Below are positions 26,601-32,970 of a DNA stretch of 44,616 nucleotides, in pieces; position 1 is the stretch's first letter; each line of letters opens with the position of its first letter. The stretch lies in contig NZ_JAELUI010000040.1 in the NCBI RefSeq assembly GCF_016429285.1, forward strand, positions 1-44,616, written 5' to 3'. This DNA is from Ralstonia sp. ASV6. GTDB lineage: Bacteria > Pseudomonadota > Gammaproteobacteria > Burkholderiales > Burkholderiaceae. The notes below the pieces were generated by a model. The model ran no database searches, was not told where the DNA came from, and saw only the letters and a list, made by a program, of their open reading frames with translations. Made by a program: the position numbers and the translations under genes.

Positions 26601-27770
26601 TTACTTGCCCGGGTCCTTCACGTCGGCAAATTTGTCGAACTCGACGTTGTAGAGCTCGTTGCCGACCTTTTCCACCTTGCGGATATAAACCGTCTGCACC
26701 ACATCGCGGGTGGCGGGGTCGATGGTGATCGGTCCGCGCGGGCTGTCGATCTTCATGCCCTTGAAGGCAGCCATGGCCTTCTCGCCATCGATCTTGCCGC
26801 CCAGCTTGTTGATCACGTCGTAGATCGCGCCGATGCCGTCGTACGCGGCCACCGCCATGAAGTTGGGGCGGCCCGCACCGGGGTTGGCCTCGGCAAAGGC
26901 TTTCAGGAAGGTCTTGTTCTGCGGCGAGTCGTGCGCCGCCGAGTAGTGGAACGACGTGATCACACCCAGCGTCGAGTCGCCCATGGCCGGCAGTACGTGG
27001 TCGTCCGTCAGGTCCCCGGTGGCGATGACCTTGATGCCAGCCTGTGCCAGCCCGCGCTCTCGGAAACCTTTCATGAACGCCACGCCTTGCTCGCCAGCCG
27101 GCAGGAAGACGAACACGGCTTGTGGCTTCGTGTCTTTCACGCGCTGGATGAACGGCGCGAACTCGGGGTTGCGCAGCGGCACGCGCACGGCTTCCACGAC
27201 TTGCCCGCCGCCTGCAGTGAAGGTCTGCTTGAAGGCGTTTTCTGCGTCGATGCCGGGCGCGTAGTCGGCCACCACCGTCGCCACCTGCTTGATGCCGTTC
27301 TTCAACGCCCACGAGGCAATCGGCGCGGAGACCTGCGGCAGCGTCATCGACACGCGCGTCACGTAGTCGGATTTGGTGGTGATGGATGACGACGCGGCGT
27401 TGAAGATCACCATCGGCTTCTTGGCCTGCTGCGCGATGGGTGTCACGGCCAGCGCTTCCGGCGTGAGGCCGAAGCCAGCCAGGAAGTCGACCTTGTCGCG
27501 CACCACCAGCTCCTGCGCCAGACGCTTGGCGACATCCGGTGCGGGGCCGGTCGTGTCCTTCATGATGATCTGCACCTGACGCCCGCCGGCCGTTGTGCCA
27601 TGAAGCTTCTGATACGCCTTGATGCCGCCTTCCATCTGCTTGCCGTAATCCGCAAAGGTGCCGGAGAAGGGTGCGATCAGGCCGATCTTGATCGGCTCGT
27701 CCGCGAAGGCGGGCAACGCACGCATCAACGTACCAGCAATGGCAGTCAACAGCAGCACACGACGTTTCAT
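26601..27770 (-). CDS. ABC transporter periplasmic binding protein, LivK/aromatic-acid type
   Basis: A 389-residue periplasmic binding protein of the type I (LivK, Peripla_BP_6) class and the likely ligand-binding part of the adjacent LivHMGF importer. The signal peptide is RRVLLLTAIAGTLMRALPAFA; the mature part begins DEPIKIGLIAPFSGTFADYG. ATG 27770 follows GGAGACC. Close relatives that I recall in this class bind aromatic acids rather than leucine, and the setting between pca and pob genes supports this. Although it is on the opposite strand, a PcaR-type operator lies about 110 nt upstream of its start, so it can be co-controlled with the pca operon. Confidence 0.9.
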   Translation of the reverse strand: MKRRVLLLTAIAGTLMRALPAFADEPIKIGLIAPFSGTFADYGKQMEGGIKAYQKLHGTTAGGRQVQIIMKDTTGPAPDVAKRLAQELVVRDKVDFLAGFGLTPEALAVTPIAQQAKKPMVIFNAASSSITTKSDYVTRVSMTLPQVSAPIASWALKNGIKQVATVVADYAPGIDAENAFKQTFTAGGGQVVEAVRVPLRNPEFAPFIQRVKDTKPQAVFVFLPAGEQGVAFMKGFRERGLAQAGIKVIATGDLTDDHVLPAMGDSTLGVITSFHYSAAHDSPQNKTFLKAFAEANPGAGRPNFMAVAAYDGIGAIYDVINKLGGKIDGEKAMAAFKGMKIDSPRGPITIDPATRDVVQTVYIRKVEKVGNELYNVEFDKFADVKDPGK

Positions 27771-27860
27771 GAAGGTCTCCAAAGGTTGAGCGGCAAGCGT
27801 GGGCCGGAAACTTGGGGCAGTGGCGTCGCCTGCGCGTGGCGACGATCCTAAAGGCTTCGT

Positions 27861-27894
27861 GTTCGCATTGCAACCGAGTGTTCGTATAGTGAAC
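27861..27894 (-). promoter_or_regulatory. Second PcaR-type operator, upstream of the binding-protein gene
   Basis: The core at 27880-27894 reads GTTCGTATAGTGAAC on the + strand (GTTCACTATACGAAC on the -). It matches the pcaI operator at 13 of 15 positions, differing only at two adjacent bases in its second half. A further GTTCG at 27861 is spaced 19 bp from the next GTTCG, the same 19-bp direct spacing as at the pcaI site. The core contains TATAC on the - strand, which could serve as a -10 element; no good -35 was found. Confidence 0.65.
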
Positions 27895-27910
27895 ATGTGT
27901 CGTAAGGTCG

Positions 27911-28888
27911 CTACTTGGTGTGTTTGCGCTTGGCCGGTGCATGACCGGGCTCGCGCCATTCGTCGGCCTCGTCGTTGAACAGCGATGCCACCAGCGCGCG
28001 GAACCACTGGCTGCGCGCATCGTTGTGGAACTTGCGGTGCCAGTGCTGCTTGAGGTCGAAGCTGGGCAGCTCCAGCGGCGGCTCCATCACGCGGATGTTG
28101 GCGTGCGATTGCATGAACGATAGCCCCACCGCATGCGGCACTGTGGCAATCAAGTCCGTGCGCGCGAGGATGAACGGAATGCTCATGAAGTGCGGCGTGA
28201 GCAGAGCTGGTGTACGGCGGATGCGCTTGCGCTCCAGGAAGCGCTCGTACAACTCCTGGCTGCGCCCTTCCGCACGCACCACGGCGTGGCCGTATTCCAG
28301 GAACTGCGCCATCGATAGCTTCGTGTTGCCGCCGCGTGTGACGGGGTGATCTGCCCGCACGATGCAGGTGAAGTAGTGCGTGAACAGCCGCTGCTGGAAG
28401 AAGTTGTTCTTCTTCAGGTCAGGAAAATAGCCGACGGCCAGATCGAGTGCGCCGGTCTCCAACGCACGCTCAATCTGCGCCGGCGGCAGCGATACGGACT
28501 GCACCGACGCCCCCGGCGCCTCCCGCGCCATCGCCTCGATGATGCGGGGCAGGAACACCATCTCGCCCACGTCCGACAAGGCAATCGAAAACAGGTGCGT
28601 GGTGGTGACCGGGTCAAACGCGCTGGTCTCCAGAATGCCCTGCTGCACGCGCGCCAACACATCACGTGCGGCGGGAATGAGGGCGAGCGCACGCGGTGTC
28701 GGTTCCATGCCGCGCGAGGTGCGCACGAACAGCGGGTCATCGAACGCCGTGCGCAGCTTGGCCAGCGCCGTGCTCACGCCTGGCTGGCTCATGCCGAGAT
28801 GCTGCGCAGCCATGCTCACGCTGCGTGCGTCGTGCAATGCCAGCAGGATCGGCAACAGGTTCAGGTCAAAGTCGGGCAGCGTGGACAT
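27911..28888 (-). CDS. LysR-family regulator of the pob/pca locus
   Basis: A 325-residue LysR-type transcriptional regulator. The N-terminal helix-turn-helix is clear (SVSMAAQHLGMSQPGVSTAL, then LRTAFDDPLFVRTSRGMEPT), followed by a periplasmic-binding-like effector domain starting near THLFSIALSDVGEM. I placed the start at ATG 28888 (MSTLPDFDLNLL); the upstream open frame to 29002 covers the promoter region. It is divergent from pobA with a 119-bp gap carrying two T-N11-A dyads, so control of pobA (a PobR-like role) is the best guess. A PcaQ-type role is the alternative. The last 20 residues are Lys/Arg/His-rich. Confidence 0.88.
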   Translation of the reverse strand: MSTLPDFDLNLLPILLALHDARSVSMAAQHLGMSQPGVSTALAKLRTAFDDPLFVRTSRGMEPTPRALALIPAARDVLARVQQGILETSAFDPVTTTHLFSIALSDVGEMVFLPRIIEAMAREAPGASVQSVSLPPAQIERALETGALDLAVGYFPDLKKNNFFQQRLFTHYFTCIVRADHPVTRGGNTKLSMAQFLEYGHAVVRAEGRSQELYERFLERKRIRRTPALLTPHFMSIPFILARTDLIATVPHAVGLSFMQSHANIRVMEPPLELPSFDLKQHWHRKFHNDARSQWFRALVASLFNDEADEWREPGHAPAKRKHTK

Positions 28889-28898
28889 GGCAATCGCA

Positions 28899-28917
28899 CT
28901 ATCTGAATGAGCGATAG
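28899..28917. promoter_or_regulatory. LysR-type dyad, site 1
   Basis: CTATC-N9-GATAG, including a T-N11-A core (T28902, A28914), begins 10 nt before the LysR start codon. The position suits autorepression. Confidence 0.5.
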
Positions 28918-28928
28918 AGTTTATCGCC

Positions 28929-28949
28929 GATATTGCATTGTGCGATATC
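28929..28949. promoter_or_regulatory. LysR-type dyad, site 2
   Basis: A 21-bp imperfect palindrome, GATAT at 28929 and ATATC ending 28949, with T-N11-A (T28933, A28945). It lies about 60-80 nt before the pobA start, a usual activator position. The inner bases GC...GC echo site 1. Confidence 0.5.
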
Positions 28950-29007
28950 AAGGAGCGCGCCAACAATGCTTGCCAGAACGATTCCAATCCGTCTGGAGAC
29001 AACCACC

Positions 29008-30240
29008 ATGCGCACCCAGGTCGCCATCATCGGCGCGGGCCCCGCCGGCCTGCTGCTCGGGCAGCTTCTGCATCGCAACGGCATTGATGCCGTCATCCTC
29101 GAAACCAGGAGCCGCACGTATGTGGAAGAGCGCATCCGCGCTGGCGTGCTGGAGCAAGGTACGGTCGACATGCTCAATGAAGCCGGTGTGGGTGAACGTA
29201 TGCGCCGTGAGGGGCTGGTGCACCACGGCATTGATCTGCTGTTCGGCGGTAAGCGGCATCGCGTGGACCTGACGACGATGTCGGGCGGGCGCTCCATCAC
29301 CGTGTATGGGCAGCACGAGGTGGTGAAGGATCTGATTGCCGCACGCGTGGAGCAGGGCGCTCCGCTGCTCTTCGAGGTGAGCGACGTATCGGTGCACGAC
29401 ATTGAATCGGCCACGCCCTCGGTGCGCTTTGTGCATGACGGTGTGCCGCAGACGCTGCAGTGCGACTACATCGCTGGTTGCGACGGCTTCCACGGCATCT
29501 GCCGGCCGGCGATCCCGGCGCAGCGGCAGGCCGTGTTCGAGCGCGTCTACCCGTTTGCGTGGCTGGGCATCCTGGCTGAGGCAGCGCCCGCTGCCGAGGA
29601 ACTGATCTACGCGAGCCACGACCGCGGCTTCGCGCTGTTCAGCATGCGTTCACCCAAGATCACGCGGCTCTATCTGCAATGCGAGCCCGACGAAAACCTG
29701 GCCGAATGGTCCGACGCCCGTATCTGGGATGAACTCCACACGCGCCTGGAAACCAACGACGGCTGGCATCTCAAAGAGGGTGCGATCCTGCAGAAGAGCG
29801 TGACGCCGATGCGCAGTTTCGTCTGCGAGACGATGCAGTACGGCCGCCTGTTCCTGGCGGGCGATGCAGCGCATATCGTGCCGCCCACCGGCGCCAAGGG
29901 CATGAACCTGGCCGTGGCCGATGTGCGCGTGCTGGCCCAGGCGCTGACTGCGCGTTATCGGCAGAACGATACGACGCAACTGGCCGGCTACTCGGAGCGT
30001 TGCCTGCAACGCATCTGGCGTGCGGAGCATTTCTCATGGTGGATGACGTCGATGCTGCATCGCTTCGACGACTACACGCCGTTCATGCAGCGGCTGCAAC
30101 GCGCAGAGCTGGAGTACGTGACGTCCTCGCCGGCAGCGGCGCGCGTGCTGGCCGAGAACTACGTCGGCCTGCCGTTTGTCGATGCGCCGGCGAGGGAGTT
30201 GAGCGCTGTGGGGAACGTCAGTCGTTCCAGGACGGCGTAG
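29008..30240 (+). CDS. pobA: 4-hydroxybenzoate 3-monooxygenase
   Basis: PobA hydroxylates 4-hydroxybenzoate to protocatechuate using FAD, NADPH and O2, feeding the pca genes. The FAD motif is IIGAGPAGLLLG near the N-terminus, the DG motif is GCDGFHG, and the GD motif is GDAAHIVPPTGAKGMNLA; all are typical of this enzyme. From ATG 29008 it has 410 residues against about 394 in Pseudomonas, the excess being at the C-terminus (APARELSAVGNVSRSRTA). The frame is open from 28933 but homology begins at MRTQVAIIG. The 3' end overlaps the convergent GH114-like gene by 23 nt. Confidence 0.96.
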   Translation: MRTQVAIIGAGPAGLLLGQLLHRNGIDAVILETRSRTYVEERIRAGVLEQGTVDMLNEAGVGERMRREGLVHHGIDLLFGGKRHRVDLTTMSGGRSITVYGQHEVVKDLIAARVEQGAPLLFEVSDVSVHDIESATPSVRFVHDGVPQTLQCDYIAGCDGFHGICRPAIPAQRQAVFERVYPFAWLGILAEAAPAAEELIYASHDRGFALFSMRSPKITRLYLQCEPDENLAEWSDARIWDELHTRLETNDGWHLKEGAILQKSVTPMRSFVCETMQYGRLFLAGDAAHIVPPTGAKGMNLAVADVRVLAQALTARYRQNDTTQLAGYSERCLQRIWRAEHFSWWMTSMLHRFDDYTPFMQRLQRAELEYVTSSPAAARVLAENYVGLPFVDAPARELSAVGNVSRSRTA

Positions 30241-31327
30241 TCGTCGGCTTGGACAGCGCAATGCGCGACACCAGCGGGCGGAAGCCCAGGCTGCGAGAGG
30301 TGGTGTAGACCTTCTGTGCGTTGGCGGTCTTCAATGCGTAGTCGATCGTGAAGACCGGCAGGCCGCCCGCACAGTGCTTTTGCAACTGTTCAATGGTCCA
30401 CTTGGTGTCTGCGGCAGGTGGAGCTTGATCACCGCCGGCCGGGTCGCTCCAGGCGACACCTGCGTCGCCGCCAAACCACGTGTCCTCCTGCGAAATGGCA
30501 TCGAGGTTGGGCAGCAGTTGTGCTGCACCCACGGCATCGATGAGCTCCGGCGCGTTTTGCTGGATCACCGCAAATTGCGGGTTGATCGTGCGGCCCGCCG
30601 CCCGGATCTTCGCAATGAAATCGACCATGGCCTTGGCCGGATTCACGCCGGCTTTCTTTGCAGCGGCAACCACTGTCGCGTTGGTGTAGCCCTCCACCCA
30701 ATCCAGGTAAACGCCGTCAAAGCCTTCGCGTGCGAGTTGTGCCACCGCCCCGTTGGGGCCAAGCCACAGGTCTTGCCAACGCTGGTCCCAATAGGCCACC
30801 GGATAGTCGCCGGCCCAACCGTCCGGGTCTGTGGTCAGGATGAAGTTGGGGGTGCCGGGGCCCGTGGGGGTGGGCGGTTTCCAGTCGGTGGTCCAGTAGG
30901 TGCGGAAGTCTTCCGCCTGGCCGATGTCGATATACGCGATGACCTTGCGTGGCGAGCCGTCGGCCTTGGTATGCAGTCGCGTGACCATGCCGGCCGTGTT
31001 GAACGTCTCTTGGCCCTTGACCGTGTTGCCGGCTTCGACCACGACCATGTCGTACGGCTGCGCATCGAGCGCATTGATCTGTGCGTCGGTTTGGAGGTTC
31101 TGCAACTGATACATCCACGTTTGTACGCCAGCGAGCGGCGACGCGCTGCTCGCGCCGCACAGGGCGGTAGCTGTGGCTGGAGCGGGAGCCTTGGCGTCGA
31201 GGGATGTGGTGGTTGGCGCGGCCATGGCGGATTGAATGGACAGAGAGCTGCCGCCGTCGCCGCCTCCGCAGGCGGAGAGCATGACGGCAGAGCAAACGAG
31301 TGTGAGAGAGGTGTTGGACAGGCGCAT
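30218..31327 (-). CDS. GH114-like endo-alpha-1,4-polygalactosaminidase family lipoprotein
   Basis: A 369-residue exported lipoprotein: signal peptide with lipobox LSAC (Cys20), a Gly/Ser/Ala-rich linker, then a TIM-barrel domain of the GH114 (TM1410-like) type. Family signs are TWMYQLQNLQ at the start, VVEAGN, VIAYIDIGQAEDFR, the strand-end motif GVYLDWVEGY with a likely catalytic Asp, and QNAPELI and ISQEDTWFGG. GH114 enzymes cut alpha-1,4-galactosamine polymers, and Pel contains partly deacetylated GalNAc, so an extracellular role on Pel or a similar polymer is a reasonable inference. ATG 31327 was chosen because the lipobox signal starts there; the longer frame to 31543 runs through the upstream region. 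Confidence 0.82.
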   Translation of the reverse strand: MRLSNTSLTLVCSAVMLSACGGGDGGSSLSIQSAMAAPTTTSLDAKAPAPATATALCGASSASPLAGVQTWMYQLQNLQTDAQINALDAQPYDMVVVEAGNTVKGQETFNTAGMVTRLHTKADGSPRKVIAYIDIGQAEDFRTYWTTDWKPPTPTGPGTPNFILTTDPDGWAGDYPVAYWDQRWQDLWLGPNGAVAQLAREGFDGVYLDWVEGYTNATVVAAAKKAGVNPAKAMVDFIAKIRAAGRTINPQFAVIQQNAPELIDAVGAAQLLPNLDAISQEDTWFGGDAGVAWSDPAGGDQAPPAADTKWTIEQLQKHCAGGLPVFTIDYALKTANAQKVYTTSRSLGFRPLVSRIALSKPTTTPSWND

Positions 31328-31485
31328 GGTTGGTCTCGAGAGAGGGGACCTAGTGGAATGCTGCGATCCTGCGTGCACGCGCTGCGGCACGCGAGAAACG
31401 TTTGCGAAGCGCACGGCGAGCACGCTAGCACAGGCCCCCGTACGAAAGCGGGGAGGCCCCCTGAAAGTTCTTAAGACCTGGTTTC

Positions 31486-31507
31486 GATCTGCTTGCCCGA
31501 GCAGATC
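31486..31507. repeat. Inverted repeat in the 31328-31628 gap
   Basis: Perfect arms GATCTGCT (31486-31493) and AGCAGATC (31500-31507), loop 6 nt, between the divergent GH114-like gene and the small gene at 31629. It could be an operator. TATAGT at 31585-31590 may be a -10 box for the small gene. Nothing else is recognised in this gap. Confidence 0.4.
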
Positions 31508-31628
31508 ACGCAAGCGCACAAGCCCCCTGCGGAGGTAGATCAAAGGTTGGCGGCGCTTTCATCGCCACGCAAAGTGCAGCGGTGTATAGTCGGACAGCAC
31601 TCGACCTTCAAGAAAGGGGGCATTTGCG

Positions 31629-31922
31629 ATGGACACTTTGCCGGCGGGCCAATACAAAGGCTTCGACATCTATCCGTTGGCTTTCCAGCACGAGCGTACG
31701 GCACGCTGGCCCGAGGCCAGAGAGGACCGCAGCTACAACGCCGCCGTGATGATCTGCAGAGCAGGGGAGTCGCCCGAGCCAGGGCAGACCCAGGTATTTC
31801 GCCTGTCGGGGGAGCAGCAGTTCAGCAACGTGGGGGATGCGCGCGTGGCAGCCTTGCGCTTTGCAGAAAGCATCATCGACGGCGAAGTGCCGGACCTGTC
31901 GCTGGCAGTTGACAAGGTCTAA
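31629..31922 (+). CDS. Small conserved-looking protein of unknown function
   Basis: A 97-residue soluble protein that I cannot name. It has no signal peptide or membrane segment. It is acidic, with aromatic residues near the N-terminus (YKGFDIYPLAFQ), a central NAAVMICRAG strand and a C-terminal helix (DARVAALRFAESIIDG). This organisation resembles small DUF proteins common in Burkholderiales. A good ribosome site (AAGGGGG, 8 nt before ATG) supports expression. It precedes infA by 358 nt and might or might not share its transcript. Confidence 0.75.
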   Translation: MDTLPAGQYKGFDIYPLAFQHERTARWPEAREDRSYNAAVMICRAGESPEPGQTQVFRLSGEQQFSNVGDARVAALRFAESIIDGEVPDLSLAVDKV

Positions 31923-31942
31923 AGCGGCACGGCTCCTGTCCG

Positions 31943-31951
31943 TGATAGAAT
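31943..31951 (+). promoter_or_regulatory. Extended -10 promoter ahead of the infA leader
   Basis: TGATAGAAT fits an extended -10 (TGn plus TAGAAT, one mismatch to TATAAT). No good -35 is present at 17 bp, which extended -10 promoters tolerate. Transcription would start near 31958. Confidence 0.4.
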
Positions 31952-31957
31952 ACCGGG

Positions 31958-32280
31958 CGAATCCGGCTTGCCGCCGGGCCTGAGGCCCGTGCAGCCGAGT
32001 CCAGCACCGGGGTTCCCCCCGCGTCGAGCCGGGCGGCGCGCTATCTGCGACCGCCACCCATTCCTCGCTTGCACTAAACGTACGAAATGAGGCGCGCGCC
32101 GTTGGCGGGCGCAACCTGCGTTGGGTGCAACTCGGTACCCCCCAAGCCCGCTGTGCGGGCCGATGATCGCGGCGATGCCGTTGCATGCCCAATGAGATTG
32201 GGCGTGCGGCGTGGTTCGGGTGGGTCATCACACTATTGCAACCATTGACGCAGCCGTGTGCTGCATACAAAGGAACGAGT
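31958..32280 (+). ncRNA. Long structured leader or separate small RNA upstream of infA
   Basis: This stretch has no convincing ORF but many strong hairpins in the + strand RNA. CGGGCC/GGCCCG with a 3-nt loop lies at 31975-31989, GCCCGC/GCGGGC with a 3-nt loop at 32146-32160, and an 11-bp stem GCATGCCCAAT/ATTGGGCGTGC with loop GAG at 32183-32207. It does not carry the conserved marks of tmRNA, RNase P RNA or 4.5S RNA. It may be a 5' leader of infA or an independent RNA. An in-frame ATG at 32185 would extend infA by 32 codons but lies inside the strongest hairpin and is not a plausible start. Confidence 0.4.
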
Positions 32281-32499
32281 TTGGCTAAGGAAGAACTGAT
32301 TGAATTTGAAGGGGTGGTCTCCGAAGCACTGCCCGACAATCGTTTTCGCGTGCAACTGGAAAACGGCGTGGAAATCTGGGCATATGCCTCGGGCAAGATG
32401 CAGAAGCACCGCATCCGTATCCTGGCGGGTGACCGCGTGAAGCTGGAAATGTCGCCGTACGACCTCACCAAGGGTCGTATCAACTATCGACACAAGTAA
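32281..32499 (+). CDS. infA: Translation initiation factor IF-1
   Basis: IF-1 binds the ribosomal A site during initiation. The 72-residue product, read from TTG 32281 as (M)[20 protein letters not shown], has exactly the family length and ends in the usual [13 protein letters not shown]. The OB-fold core [19 protein letters not shown] is intact. AAAGGA lies 6 nt before TTG; no ATG is available at the right place, so the start is non-canonical. The gene is not beside secY, rpmJ or rpsM, so this is probably a second infA copy, as found in several beta-proteobacteria, rather than the ribosomal-operon copy. Confidence 0.93.
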   Translation: MAKEELIEFEGVVSEALPDNRFRVQLENGVEIWAYASGKMQKHRIRILAGDRVKLEMSPYDLTKGRINYRHK

Positions 32500-32542
32500 T
32501 ACGGCAACAAAGCACTAAAGCGCCCAGCAAGACACATAAGAG

Positions 32543-32573
32543 ACCGCGAGTACGCATGGCCCGCGGTTTTTTT
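32543..32573 (+). terminator. Rho-independent terminator of infA
   Basis: ACCGCG (32543-32548) pairs with CGCGGT (32562-32567), followed by seven T (first T shared with the stem). It lies 44 nt after the infA stop. Confidence 0.75.
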
Positions 32574-32970
32574 CTTTCGCCTGTCCATTAGCGATCGTTA
32601 ATATTCATGGACGTGTCACCTGGATGGGGTAGTATCTCCCCCGATCGCTGACGGGGGGTAGCACAGTCAGCGATCAACTGAAGTGCAGGGCTTTTCATCT
32701 TGTCAAGCCACGCCTCGCCTTCGCAATGTTGGGTGAGCGCGTGCCAGCTGTACCAGTCCTCAAATAAGCGCACGGCCCGCCGATAACCTCGGCTGAGGCT
32801 TCCAATCGCGCATTCAATTCGCCGGCCGGGGCGTCATCTGACGCTCGCACCCGTTCGGTGCTCAGTGTGTCAATCGAGTCACACCACATCGGGATACCGT
32901 ACAGGTAGGACGGCGCTTGTCCATCGAAATCTGGGCGTAACGTTTTGCGTCCGAGGGAATAGAAATCACA
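32574..32970. other. Intergenic region, no firm gene
   Basis: About 400 bases between the infA terminator and the GH-A-like gene. A - strand frame at 32588-32773 (61 residues, start MRLFEDWYSWHALTQ) looks faintly protein-like but has no ribosome site or known homologue that I recall; it could be a decayed fragment. GAGGGAA at 32953-32959 may be the ribosome site of the next gene. Confidence 0.4.

Noticed and set aside
26518-28020. 500-residue - strand frame over the binding-protein gene
   Set aside because: Out-of-frame shadow of the LivK-like gene; low-complexity Arg/Gly/Ala composition.
30212-30228. GGAACG/CGTTCC hairpin as a shared terminator of pobA and the GH114-like gene
   Set aside because: Only 6 bp, inside both coding ends and with no T-run on either strand.
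32185-32499. ATG 32185 as start of a longer infA
   Set aside because: Adds 32 residues unlike any IF-1 and starts inside a stable hairpin; TTG 32281 gives the exact 72-residue protein with a good ribosome site.
32588-32773. 61-residue - strand frame in the gap after infA
   Set aside because: Slightly protein-like but short, with no ribosome site and no recognised relatives; kept only as a note.
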